Positions 1 to 25,300 of a stretch of DNA of 64,000 bases are shown in pieces. Origin of the DNA: Tomocerus qinae (taxonomy: Eukaryota; Arthropoda; Collembola; Entomobryomorpha; Tomoceridae). Position numbers and translations under genes: made by a program. Below the pieces are notes generated by a model. That model had not been told where the DNA came from. It was given only the letters and a program-made list of their open reading frames with translations, and ran no database searches. The stretch lies in the NCBI GenBank assembly GCA_020055645.1, contig CM034548.1:23672201-23736200 (forward strand), read 5' to 3'. The first letter of the stretch is position 1; the number at the start of each line of letters is the position of its first letter.

Positions 1-10890
<10,890 letters not shown>

Positions 10891-11522
10891 AATTGTTTGC
10901 TAATGTCCTGTCAACGGAAGATGTTCGACGACACAAGCGAGTGTTTACTATTCCAGAGGTTTAACTATCAACGTTTTTTCCACTTCACATTGCATATAAA
11001 CGCCCTAATAGGTAGTTTTGATTTTGTAGTAAATAGCAGAGGTAATTAACATTTGATGTGAACATTATTACGAATCTCTAATATTTTCTTATGTTGAATT
11101 TGAAAGGTGTAGCTAAAACACAGCTCTGATTATGTATTATTAAGTCATCATAATTAGTTTAGTTAAAATTATGAATATTGTAAGTTGCGTTTTTAAGTAT
11201 TGATAACTAGAATTGAATTTGCAGTTGCTAGTTGTCACACTTAACATCTTTGTTTAATTACTTTTTAGCTCCATATTGTAACGTCAACCAACTCTTATCC
11301 AATTTAAAATGACTTGTTTCAAATACCAAGTAGTCGTGACTATTTATATTATTTTAGTGATATGGTTATGATCGTAATTATTGTTTCTTGTGTAAGTAGC
11401 CATGATAATTATTTTAAGTAGGTATTCAGTAGCGCTTCAGTTGTCTGTAAGACACTTTAGGAAGAGGCGCTAAAGTGGTCAACATTTACTTATTTATCTG
11501 AAAAGGCACTCTATTTTTTAGC

Positions 11523-11528
11523 AATAAA
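11523..11528 (+). terminator. Candidate polyadenylation signal for musashi
   Basis: An AATAAA hexamer lies about 630 nt past the musashi stop codon. Others occur further on in this AT-rich DNA, and Musashi transcripts often have very long 3' UTRs, so this is only the first plausible signal. Confidence 0.35.
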
Positions 11529-13197
11529 TTATTGTAAGATTGTCAAATAAGTTACTTTATTTGTCAAACTACTACAAGGATGGTTAATTCGGCCTTTGGG
11601 TTGAATCTTTGGACGATGAACATGTGGGACCATTATCCACCTCTGTAATTCACTGGGCTGCAGTCGTTATATAAATCATCCTCTCAGGTAATATAATCGT
11701 TACCTTCTACATAATACATTTTGTATCTTATGTGTTGTACTCTTATAATACGTACTAGTGTAGGTATTATAAACTTTTTAATAACAATGTATTACCTGTA
11801 GAGCTGTTTTATCTTTTTTGTGTTTGATGTATAACTACTAAGTGTATATTTAGAAATAACTTGTATTCGGAGTACTTGGCATAGTTTGTGCTGTCAAATG
11901 AATTATCTTTTGTTAGTCTTTTCTTTTACTCAGGTAGTATTATGACTAAACGTATAGTTACTACATATTATTACACCATATATACTATATATAGGCACTG
12001 ATAGTATTGACAAGTTGCTGGTATATTATATTGTTATGTTGTATTGTATTATTCTTACTTTTAAGGTTAGCAACTGGCGCTTTTTGTAACAATTTGCAAA
12101 TCTTTGTCTAATTTCCATTTTATATTTCTGCTTGGTTAAGCAAATTCGACGGAGCGTAGTTACATTACCTTATTGAAAGTACAGTTAAGAAGGAGGCAAA
12201 ATATTATTGTTGTAAAATGAAGCAGTTGGATTTTGTGGGATTATTGAAGTGTATCTCTTCAGCTTAGAAAGTTCAATTTTGTCAGTCAGTCTGTTGCAAC
12301 GCAACTTTAATCCGTTAGAATCTCTAGATCAGTTCTGAGTCATTGGACTTGACAAAGAAACATTTATCATTGGTTTATCCCCAACTCAAATCTATTTTCA
12401 AGAAAATGAGACTTTATTCACACTGCATATCTTGCCTTACAACAATTAGTAAAAACAGTGTAAAAAGTAGTCAGTAATGCATACTAATTTTCTAAAGTTC
12501 AAATTTATCTTGTGAAATTGTGGAAATGTTAAGCCGACAATTTACTCCCATGAGGCCTCAAAATCAAATCTACCTAGTTAGATATGACCACAAATTAATG
12601 ATTGTTCGCTTTTGTTAGTGCTATACGTACGGCTACATCGCAGTTTGTCTAAAAGGTACTCCGAAGAAGAAATAGCACTCAATAGTAGTATATTATACTC
12701 AAGCTTCAATCCATTGCTACTGATTTGCAGCACTTGGAGGTATGCTAATCATGGAAATGTGTGTATGCAAATGCTTAAATAGCACAGGTAGGTAAGTACT
12801 AGTAGGGGATAGGTTGTATAGTACGTACTAGTTCTCTGAATTTGTATAGACGTTGTTGAACATCTCTATAGTAAGTTTTCACTAGACTGCCGGATTTAAT
12901 AGGAGACTCCAAGTGACACTCCCTCACTCAGTTCAAATACATCATCCCATTACATTATTGCCAGTCATCTTTCTTGGTTGTCATTGAAATTAGGTTTCAA
13001 GTACTGTGCACGAGCAAAATGGAATTACACTACATCACCAAACGTAGTAAATAGGAAAACAATACATTAGCATTTTACGTCTATGTATAATAGACGAATA
13101 GTAAGCTGAGTAGACTCGAGCGATATTATTATTATTATAATTTAGAGCAGCACTACTACGTACTACTTGAGCACACACTACAGTGTATAAAATAAAT

Positions 13198-13216
13198 AGG
13201 TGTGTGTGTGTGTTTG
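13198..13216 (+). repeat. GT microsatellite
   Basis: A short run of about seven GT units interrupted by TT. Visible directly in the sequence; no function implied. Confidence 0.7.
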
Positions 13217-16200
13217 TGGTGGTAGGAATATTATTATGATTGTAGCTATATATAATAGTTTACCATGAAGTGACTTTGATTGTTCACTCTCTCAGAAGAC
13301 TAGTACAGTACACAAAGAGACAGAAGCTATTAAGTAGAAATAATTCAATTGTATCTGACAACTTACTGTTGTGTAGCTGGATTTCAATAGATTGCCTTTA
13401 CTGTGTATAAATGCAAAATAATAAATAGAGATTGATAGGAGTAGGAGAAGGGTGACACTTTTGATGTTGTTATGTAAAGTGTTGCAATTATCTCTGCATT
13501 TGGAAAACCTACTCACACACACGTTTGATGATGGTACTAGTACTACTTAAAAACTATGTTACCATAAAAATGATTACTGTGCTATAGATATTACATTCGA
13601 CATGTAACGCAGTACAGTAGTAGAATCGTAGAATCAAGACTAATAAACTTCACAACAAAATCCCACGAATCATGTGGCACCTACTTCGCAATAATATTCG
13701 CAATAATATTTTATCCGACTACAGTATCTCTCTGAATGAGACTTCTGATGCAAAATAATTGTCGACGCGACTCTGTCATTCTATTCTATATGTATATACC
13801 TATACATACACATGTACGAGTAAAACTTACGATAAGTTTGTACTTAAATGGGAAAAGTTACTTAAGCAAAGGAAATGTAGCAGGCAGCTTTCGGGCAAAA
13901 AAAGGTGAAAGTGGTTCACAGATACATTCAGCTATAATATAAATAGTATCTGTCAAAAGCAGTATTAAAATATTCTAAGCTGCTACATTATGATACTAGT
14001 AGGAGGCATGACTGGAGTATTCAAAAAATATTAAAACAATTTACATTATTCTAATTATATTAAGATATCATGCATTTTAGTGTATTTATAGTCTAGGAAC
14101 TATATAGGGACGTATTTGATAAATACTAAATTATTACTATTAATTAAGAGAGATAAGGTTAGCATTCATAAGTAATTACTTAGGAGTAGGATGGAGGACT
14201 GATTGTTGTTGTACAGTGGAGTGGAGTGGACAGAATTATTAATTAATTGTTTATTTCTCTTGTTTGCCTAGTGAGAAAGACGTGAATGCCGTTTCTTATA
14301 TTGTTGATGAGAGCGAGGGAGGGAGGGATATTATTATTTGCATAAAGTAAGTAGGCCTAGCAGTGTTTCATATCCGTTTTCTCTATTGTGTCCGTAAACG
14401 TGAATGATTATTTTACTATTGATTGACTTTGCATAGTACCTACCAGTAAAATGTGTTTTGAATTTGTTAGGACATTTACTTTAGATGTATTGCCTCTTAT
14501 ACCGTGTACAATACATAGTCTCTAGTTATTATTTATTTATATTTATGTTGTAGTAATTGTTGACTATTAATTTATCAAAAAAGTTCCTTGGTGTGTATAA
14601 GGGAAGTCCAATTATTTCATTACAGATCGGGAATCCAAAATCTCCAACTATAAAAGGTATCGATGTTAAAATGGACTTTTACTTATTGCACACACTGTGA
14701 TTTGTCTACTTATTTTATTTTACTGTTATTATCATTTTGATATACTGTATTGGATTAGTAGCGAGAATGACTGGAATTCGGTTTAGTGAGAGAAATAATA
14801 TAAATTCAAAGGCGACAGAACGGAAGGAATAATACAACTTGTTTGGTTTAAACGGTGCGGCTTTAATTGACTTTTGTTGTTAGAACTCACCGTAGGCAGA
14901 CAGGCTGCATTATTAATTAATTGCTACTCGTAAGATAATTGCCTCATGCTGTATAGATTCTATAGTGGGACAACCTACGTACATAATTTGTGAAATGGTT
15001 ACAGTATTGTAAGGTTAGTGATTTCGTAGTAGTGATCGTTTATAAAGAGATCTGTTGTTAAATAAGAGTCCTATTCATTCAAGACGACACAACAACAGAT
15101 ACGCATCACATTTTATATAGGTAGCTTGGTCTACTTACGGACCATTTCATTTTGCAGCATGCGATGCAACTGGAAGCATCTCAAGATTTTTAGTCATTAC
15201 CTACCGTCAGTTTTAAATTCAGGCGTTATATTATTATGTCACCGATATTATTATTACCATACATACTGGTACACAGTACACAACCAATTGACTTCTTTCT
15301 TTAGTTTAATGCTTTGACCATTTAATTCAGTAACATTCAATACTAACCAATCATCTTTTGATATTCATTTTTACATGTGCGGCTGGAGCGGTGTGGTAGT
15401 ACTTACTAATTAATTATATTAAGTAATGTAATTACAACACGCAGCCACCAGAAAAGGTTGGAGTTGGTATAGTCGGTACTCATTCACTATTATACTGTTA
15501 CTACACTTAATAATAAACACAATTAATATATCAACAAACAAAGAGAAAGGCACGTCAAGTTAAAGTTTAACGGTTTTCTCATTTTCATTTGGGAAGGAAC
15601 AAATTCCTGTTGAAACAAAATTACTAGATAATCCAATTAAGTATAGTCTGAGCTCTGAAATGTATGGATTTTGAAAATAAGTTCTCTGTCTCTTCTCATT
15701 TTCAGAGAAATGCTCCAGATTTTGTCTCTGGGCATTGGATAAAACAATTTTTATAAAAAAATCATTTGCCTTTTGTGGAATGTTTGCATAATGTTTCAAT
15801 GAGGAAAGGAGATCCATTTTCTACCCAATGCTACATTATCTACTTTGTAAATTGTGCAGTGGTTCATCAATTAACTGTCTTGTGTAGGATTTTCTATACT
15901 TTTCATTGAGCAGATGTACTTAACTTAACTGGGGAACTTTAATAGAAGCCTCTCTCTCCATGATGACAATATTAGCAGAGACTGATCTTGAAGTTATGCA
16001 TATTATAGTCTACATACATACATCTACATTATACAATACATACTTACATTAACTTACATTTACATTAGATAATAGATAGGAACACTAAGATATTATTAAT
16101 ATACAGTCTTAAAACAATATTTCAACCTCCATATACTAACAAGATATTTCCCTTTATTGGTACACTATTATTGTAATAAAGATGCGCATAGGTAGTCGAA

Positions 16201-17315
16201 TGGTACTCACTCGTTTCCTTTTATGTATTTCTATCGTAATCACATTTCCTATTGGTTCTTAACAATATTCCGTGAATACCTATTATATGTATTAGCAATA
16301 TAGAGCTAACTATATATACAAGTACACATACATACTGCATAGTATTTATAATAACAATCCAAACCAAATAATAGTATTCAGTCAAACTATCACTGCTATG
16401 AAAATTCCCGGCATAGATATAATAATTAGGCTGCAGCTATAAAGGTAATAATAAATAGGTTCACTAATTAACATTGTTTGTAAGGGAAAGAAAATCTTAT
16501 ACTTGTACTCAACTTACTCAACTATCTACGTTAATTGGCTGTTGTACATCTTCTGCCAGATACAAAGTACTTTTCACATACTGTTCACTCTATTTCTAAG
16601 AGTTCATTCATATGATAATACAAAAAACTGAGCAAATTGTCTCTGTATTTTAATGATTAAGAAATGAGCTGAAAGAGATCTTTACACCATTGGTGGCAAA
16701 TCTTTACAATCCATCTCTGTTTTATGGCGTTAGGGAACATCGCAGATTTATATGGTACATCTCTTATAATTTGATCATCATTTGAACAAACGTTGTTAAC
16801 TCCTGCAAAAAGTGCTCTTTTCACATTGCAAGTAAACGTTCATGAATATTTTGAAATTGTTTCGAGGGATTTGAAAGGATTCTTTATTCCTGTTTAACTT
16901 TTGTGTGTGACTGCACATGAATGCGGAACAGAGTGGATTTTAAGTAGGTAGTAGATTTTTGGTGAAGTGGTTGAGAGGAGTTCACATAGTTTAGGATTTG
17001 TCTCATTGACAGAAAAAGTATGAATACAAATGGTGGAGAAAGGGATGATATATTACGTATAAATCATTCGTCTCGTGATTATTCTATTGAGGAAGTGGTA
17101 CAATATAAAGTCGTATTCTAATCCTTGTAGTATTTCTTGTTTCTGTGAGTTCAGATAAACATATATAGTGGATTGATTGGTGATGTCGTCGGCGGTGTAC
17201 ATTGGGGATGGGAAAGTACACATCTCCCATAGTATGATATCAGATCTTCCTACTCCCTACCTTAACTCACAATAAATTTATGTATATGGTATGTAGTGGC
17301 AGGAATAATAAGTAC

Positions 17316-17471
17316 ATACTTACTTACTTACTTACTTACACAAGTGTAGATATATATATATAAATCTATATATATATATAAAATAGATAATAGGATATTA
17401 TACTAAAATTGGATAAGGATTTATTGGAAAAAGTCTTCTTGGAACGGGTTGGTTTAGTAGTAGTAGTAGTA
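17316..17471 (+). repeat. Compound microsatellite cluster (TACT)n, (TA)n and (TAG)n
   Basis: A tetranucleotide TACT run at about 17316-17339 is followed by two TA runs separated by AATC (about 17349-17381), which together form a near-palindrome, then a TAG trinucleotide run at about 17456-17471. Confidence 0.8.
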
Positions 17472-20400
17472 TGGGTATGCATGTGTATACTACTTACTTA
17501 CTATTGCAGATATTATACTAGGTAGGGTATATTGAGTGCTAAGAGAAATACGTACATACGATCACTACATTTATTATGGTACGAGGAAATGATTAAATCG
17601 GAGATATAGTACAAGGAACAATAGGGAGAACATACATACCTGTAGACGTTTATGTTGCTGTTTACTATTGTTGTGTAGTAGCAAGAGTGTGTAGCTGTTT
17701 GTATTGTATGAGAAGTATCAGTACAGGGAGACAGACAGACACAGTGTACAGTTGTTTGTACAAATAATAGTGGAGTTGTACTACCCGGGAGGCAGCAGGG
17801 AAGGAAAGGCTGAAATTAATGTGGTCCCTTTTCGTGGAATGGAGACAGATGGAGAATGGAAACACGTTGTGCCACTCTCCAGAAAGAAACAGAGCACTGC
17901 TGTCTATGTCTATCCGTAGACATATCTGTAAAACAGGGATAATAACAACAAAACTAACTCTACTATGCATTAAATAAGCACTACCTACTAAATATGTACT
18001 GACTGTACCACATTATAGTAAAGATTATATTAAACCAGGCCAGGGAGCCCCGAATGGAAATCTTGAAGCCATATTATACAATACATAGCTAGGCTATGAC
18101 TACCTACGCAAGGAAAGATATATAAATTCGTACACTATCAGATATAACAACCAATAAATAACTGAAGAAAGCTTTGAGAAACATATTCGTGTATTCTTGT
18201 AGTAAAAAGGAAAGAACAGAATTCCTGTTGACTTTTCTTCTTGTATCCGCCTTGTGCGAGAAACGGCAGTATTTGATCTCACTGATCTCTCGACGCTTCC
18301 AGTTACCTGACCTTTGCAATCTTTGAACTGGATAATACTTTCTATCTAACAATCCTTTCCCACTATGCAATCTCTATCTGTTCATGTACTCTATGAACTC
18401 TTTTCTATCACCAATAACATAGTTAATCACTATTTTTTATCGATGTATGTATTTACGAAAGTTCACCACACGAACTGCTCTTATACCAATTAGGAATAAA
18501 CGAGATCCAGTTTGAACCAACAACGACATAATAATAATATTTATAGAATCCCCACCCACCCACCTAAACTGAATATCTGTACATAGAAGTACTATTGCTA
18601 CAATTATACCTATACACCTATATACTACAGGGATTCCAAGACTTTTCGTTCTGACAGGACTCCATTCCATCCTGTCAATCCCTAAACAAAACCAGGTAGT
18701 AGTGTCGATACTAGTTGTGATTCAATGTAAATTTCTTTCCTCGGAGAAAGTTGAGCAATAATGTATTTCAAAGTATCAATCAATAAGAATGGGAGTAGCA
18801 ACAATGTTTCTTTCATTTACCAGTGATAAAATTCTTCGTGAAATTGGGAAATACACACAGCAGATGAAAAGACAAGTCCAATGTTCAATCTTTATATTTT
18901 CTCTTTGTGAAAAGTATCCTACAAAGTATTAAGGGGTTTTACTTTTACACTTTTTTAAAACCAAATATGCTTTGGATTTGCGAAGAAAGAAGGAACATTT
19001 TGTGGAAAGTAAGCATTATGAAAGATGGAGAAAGGAGTCTTCTTCTAATGGATTATATTCACAAATCCTGTTACTATATGTCTTTAGAGCGACATGTATA
19101 TAAATAGTTGGAGAAATATGTTTCCACAAGTTGAAATAATGGTACAGGATTTCCATGAAGAAGATGAAGGAAAGACATGAATAATCAGACAGATTGCTCC
19201 TACAATAATGTAAACCTGCAGGAGTAACAGTAATGGGACACTAACAGGTGTTAGTTGTAGGTACTTGACGAAGGGAAATGAAAACGCCTTGAATAATTGG
19301 CATGAATTTGTACTCCTATGTAGGGATATTAGGCAGGAGAAGGGACAGGTGCGTTCTGTAGTAGTTTATCGACTGGACTTTCTCCGACTTTCACTCTACT
19401 TTCTTAATGCGTATCGTTGGAATTTGTAGGATGGAGTTGCTCCTTTGTTGTTTGAGTATAATGGAGAGGAGGGGCTATGTCTGTAGGCCTAATATGCAAT
19501 TTGTCAGCCTAAGAACGACTTCAGGTGTTGTAAAATATAAATATCTGCGACTACGACTACTAAATCCCAACTGGAGCAAGGAAATGTGGTTATGTATATG
19601 TATTCTGTGAAAGTACGATTGTTTTATGGTTGTATGATGCATAGTTGCCTATACTGCCTACAGAGAAACTTCGAATTAGGTATTTCTAATAGCAATAATT
19701 AGAGTTAAGTCTCTTACTACACTATATACTAGCCTTATCACATTTTACTGAAAATTCGCGTCTACTAGAGAAATCCTCACTTTATTCTATATTGTAGGTA
19801 TTACTTATAACTACTGTAAATGTACGTAACATAATGTACTGTACTTGCTTCGGTAGCGTAGTAGAAATCTCTAGACACTGTGTACTGATACTTAGACTTT
19901 ATTACGTTGACTCACTATATACTTACAACAATTAGGTTAGTCTGATGCGCTATATGGTATGATAATATATATAGTGTGTATAAAACTATAGTGAGTATGT
20001 CTGTTGTGTTGTGTATTGTGATTGTGCCGTTGTTGTGAATAGTTAATGTAATGTAACGTATAAATGTCTACTAACCATAATTAATTACATAATTAAAAAT
20101 TTTAAATAGTAATGACTTAGGTATAAAATTGATATCGTAATGGTCTGTGTATTTGTTCCTTGTATACTTATCTTTAGTTACCTCCCTAAGTGGCTTGCTT
20201 GAGCAGCGACTTAAACTCTAGTACATTATATTAGATATATGATTCACAATGATTTTGAAAGTAAATGGATACCTATTTAGTACTTGTGTTACTAGTACAT
20301 GTATTAATTGGATTTTGTGGAACGTACGAGAAACTCCTTAATGTTATTAAGTACTTAATGTATATGTATTTGGTATTGTAGTTATTAAATCATATACTAA

Positions 20401-21961
20401 AAAAAGAAAGTATTCCCATGCATTGAATTGTTAGTTTATAGTTTTCCCCATCCCCACTCTAACTTACACTACAGCGCTGTTGTTGTTATGTGCTATGAAA
20501 GTATATTATTATATAATATCTAATTACTACTACTATCTACTCCAACAAATCGTAGTCTGTGTACGGATTAGCTATTTACGAGCAGTTCTTGTATTGTGAG
20601 TCGAGTGGATTGGGTATATTGTGTATTGTACTCGTCTTTATTATTATGTAATTGATTGAGTCGAAATCGGAATAATAGTGATACACAACGTGTTACGTAA
20701 CTTTACCAATACATGTTTACTTACCATTACCAGTATCATAATATTCTAAGAAATAATGATACACTTAGCTTTTATAGAGCAGGACGTAAGGAATTGTTGT
20801 GTTGTAATGTAATGTACTAGTATTGCATTGTGCTCTACTATACTAAAATAGTGTAGTGATCTGATCGACTACATACATTATACATTATAATGCGTTATTG
20901 GATTGTGTAATTGTGTATGAGTAACATATTTATTCATAGATGAGATGATCTAAATAGCGTACGTATGCATAATAATACTTATTAATAAGCTGCTTGTATT
21001 GTATCGTCAGTTTACAATATGTACGAGGGGTTGCAACGAATCTAGCAATGTAGATATATAACCAAACAGAGACTGGAAGTCAATGTGCTTTTCATAGGTA
21101 TAGATAGAGTAAATAGAAACTTGCCTTCATCACTTTCACTTCTAAAAGCATCGAGTTGTCTAAAGACAAAGGATTGCAGTGCAGAGTCAGAGACACAAAC
21201 ACACGACCCAACAACCAACATGAATAACATACACAAATTGTGCAGAGTCAAATCTTGTAATAATTCTGTATTGTACAAATCACTCTGCATCCGTAAAGAA
21301 AGTATGTTTTCTAATGTAGTAGGCATTCCTAACAGTATAAGAATACTTAAGTAAGTCAAGGCAGAAATGCCGTAAGAAATGTCAAGTCAAACCATGTTAC
21401 AGACTTGAATTTTCTTTTTTACCATGAAATTTTTACATTGTGATTTGCGTTACGTAGTGCATAATATGCCTACCTGAATATATTTAAATACCTACATGTA
21501 GTGATATACCAAATAATGTTGGTTATTATATAGATTGTACTATTATTAAGAATGTATAAATACTCTTTGATATTTACACCAGGCAGACTAGACTCAACTC
21601 ACGGAAACGAAATAATAAGTAAAAGTACGTAAGGACTGTAATTGGAGAGAACAGAAGGGATATTTAAGGCAGCGCCTACGTTGGCCAAAGTCGAGTGAAA
21701 ATGATTGATTGTACAATTATGAAACGCTTTCCTTTTGGATCTCGTGGATTTATGTGGTTGGATTTACGTCTGGCTGTAAATGATCAATTTAGATCTTGAT
21801 CAGACTAATCTGACAATGATTCCCACTCGACGTGATTTGCTGCTGTGTGGGAGGAGTAGCCCTTTCTGTAGCCTGACGTTGACTTGACATTTCTCTACTC
21901 TGACTCACTTAGAGCTTTCTTTATTGTCTCTCCTACTTACTACTCGTACATACTGCATTAT

Positions 21962-21980
21962 TCTCTCTCTCTCTCTTTTT
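21962..21980 (+). repeat. CT microsatellite
   Basis: About eight TC/CT units followed by a T run, flanked by TACTAC-type simple sequence that continues to about 22030. Confidence 0.7.
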
Positions 21981-22229
21981 AGTCGAATACTTCTGTATCA
22001 TTCATAGCTACTACTACTACTATACATAATATACTTTCTTTATGATATACATACATGTAGGTACATGCATATTATTGACAACATAACTTCTAAAATCTAC
22101 TCTACCTACTTCTACTATAATAATATACATAATATATATATACTTCTACTATACTACTACTATGATGAATTAAATACATAATCTACATACATGCTACTAC
22201 TATCAGTATTATTAATTAATAGTAGACTT

Positions 22230-22331
22230 AAATACATAGGTACTACTACATAAATACATAGGTACTACTACATAAATACATAGTACATACATAAATACAT
22301 AGTACATACATACTACATACATACCTACTAT
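22230..22331 (+). repeat. 22-bp tandem repeat decaying into TACATACA simple sequence
   Basis: Two exact 22-bp units (AAATACATAGGTACTACTACAT is the 22-base unit at 22230-22251) are followed by shortened 19-bp versions that lack the TACTAC part, and then by ACATACAT simple repeats. The gradient from complete to shortened units suggests replication slippage. Confidence 0.75.
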
Positions 22332-25300
22332 AATACTGTGCATTTACGACAACTAACATTTAATACATTCTTCTTCCTGTAGTTTATCCCAGTGATTAAT
22401 TAGCAATCTGCCATGATGGATGTTTTACTATTGTCGATCATAGCTCTTGAAGCTCAAAACCATTCGATGCATTTCGTAGCTAACCATATCTTAACATATA
22501 AGGAGAAAACAAAAATGAATGTTGTTGCTTTCTACGACGGAAAAGTAGTATTTCGCATGTAGAGGACCGAAGAACAAGACATACATAATAGACAAACAGA
22601 CGATTCACCCAATCTTGAACTGATCTGTAGTGACTCTTAGTATTTTAGTGCCCAAAACCTCCCACCTTGTCCCCAAAAGTAAGTCATGTCAACATACACA
22701 CCTACTACTACTATACTAACTACTACGTACTAATTACATAATAAATTCCTTAGACAAAAATATTATTATACTATTATACTCGCGTCGAGTATAGTAATTG
22801 ACTCGTGGGTGAGTATAATATTATTACATGTAAGTATTATGCTATATAATTACAAAAAATAGAGTTGAACCAATCTTCTTTCCATTTACGTAACCAAAAC
22901 ATCGAAGTAGACTCCACAAAATGAAACTGAACTATGCAATTGATTAAACTAAATATTGTCTCTGTATGTAATTTATTAGGAGTACAACTTTATCAGTATA
23001 TATTTAGGTGCTTGTTGGTTGACTGTAGTCCACATGGCGGACGGACTGAATTGAATTCTACTCTAATTCTAACAGTGCAATGGTTGAGCCTGCTGCGTAT
23101 GTATGGACTGTCCCCATGTGAATTTTGTAATTACCTACTTAATTAATTACGTAATGATTATTAATAACTATTTATTATATGTAGGTGTACTGAACTGTAT
23201 GTAGGTACGTTCCATATAACAAACAAATTTACAAACGTAGAATTGACTAGTACGTTGTTGTGAGTATTGAGTATACATGTATGTACAACTTGTGTGTACT
23301 GTATGTACTATTTATTACTAAATATTTACTATACACTACCTCGTTTCCGGAGCAGATTGCTAATTGACTCATCAGTGGCTAAAAGAACAATCTCAAAGTT
23401 TTTGAAAGATATCAATGTTGATGATATTACATACACGAGTACCGACAGCAGCAATAATATTTACCATTATAAATAACTCCTATAATAAAATGGATTATAT
23501 TTGTACCCTCTCTAGTAATTTTTGTGACCATATTATTTATCATGGTTTTCGTCCAGACTAAAGATGAGACATCCACATTCAAATTATCTGTACTCATTAA
23601 GAATTTTCTCTGCCTATACATTAAGTGTCGAAATACACTTATCTATAATAATAGTGATAATACTTCCTCTGAACACATTTATTATTATTAATTTATAGCT
23701 TGCTCTTTGTACTGTATATATCAAAATTACAATTGGTAGTCCACCATAGTATGCGTAACAAGTTGATGTGTATGTATTAAAAACATCTTACGTAATTTGC
23801 TATTGTTGATCACGCATTTGACTTTCCCAAGTAGGATATTTACATTTACTTATTAGTATTGGTTCTATGCATTTGATTTGTACTTATTAACTCTGTATTG
23901 CATTGTGTGATCTAATCAAATGGGTTTCGCAAACCGAACTTTTGACAATTTATGATTATGTAGCCTTAAATGCTAATCGTAATAAGCTAATAATAATTTA
24001 CTTACTTACTAAAAAGCCTGGTAACTTTACATTTACGCTCTGTCCAATTATGTTATGTATGTAATGTATATGCACTCAATGTAGTAGTATTTACTAAATT
24101 TATTTAGTCACCTTTGAATTTGACAAACTAACTATTTCCCTATTTGTAGTAAATACGAGTCGCCTCGATTTCGACGACACGAACCTCAATCTTGCGTAAT
24201 TTTCCTCACTCATTCTGACTTACAACAAAAGTAATTGTGTTTCTGTGTGTACGTAGTCTATGCGTAGTTATCGTAGTCTAGTGTATGTACCTATTAAACC
24301 ATACCTAATCTCAAAACGTAGAAGTATGTATATATAATTCTATTGTACTGTATAATCGACTACCTAGTTCTTATTCTTCTAATGAGAAAACCTTCAATCT
24401 GTAGGCTGAAACGCAACGAAATGGTTTGTTTGGCTGGATTAAATCATCCTTGTGGAAAGCCAGGTGTATCTAGTTTAAACGACCTATATAACGTATTATG
24501 TAGGCTATTAGTGCTAATACAATTCGTTCTATACTTTGATTTGTACTTTAGTAATATACCTTTCTCTGTGTGTGATGTAATTTAGGTATTCTTTCACTTT
24601 CTATGCGTACATCTCTATTAAAACTTTCACTTTACTTTCACTAGTAAAGCTTCCTCTTTTCGCGTTCTGTTGACAATCTCCTTTTATGGGTTTTTCTATC
24701 CGTTGTTATCATACAGTGCGTGTCTATATTCTATACGTGTATTTTGATCATTGATATACGCATGTCAATCGCTTTTTGTCGTTGGTCACTTTATTTGATT
24801 AACTACTGGTATAATATACCATTATTATGCTAATGCATTTTATTTTACAAGTCAAAGCTAAAAAAATCAAATTTTAAAAAATGTGCAATTTTTTGTGCAT
24901 GGTTTGGATTGTATTAGAATTCTATGGATGAATATATTTCAATAATAGTAACAATGGTATTTATATTATGTTGATGTACTGCATTGCAAGTAATTTGACA
25001 AGACAAATTAGACGGTTGGCTGTGACTCTTTTTCTTTTAACTCTCTCTAGTTACATAACTTGTGTAGTGTTAAAAATTGAATTGTTTGCTACATGATCAT
25101 CGTGATCGTAAAAGTAACTGTAACGTGGTAGTACTACTAAGTAGATTATAGATGAATTTAGTTAGTGTGCCGCTAAATTGTGAAATTATGTTTAATTATT
25201 TTGTTACCCTGGCCCGAAACCAAACGAAACCAAAGTAGAGCGTAGAGTTGCGACCACAAAAAAAAACAAGAAGTCACCTCCCCGCAACTAATCTAACATA

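Noticed and set aside
12805-12822. Match to the 3' half of let-7 miRNA (AGGTTGTATAGT).
   Set aside because: The seed half does not match (GGGGAT instead of GAGGTAGT) and no complementary arm lies nearby, so there is no let-7 precursor here.
17665-17970. Overlapping open frames on both strands near 17.7 kb.
   Set aside because: Neither has known motifs, convincing splice borders or family resemblance; overlap on both strands suggests chance openness.
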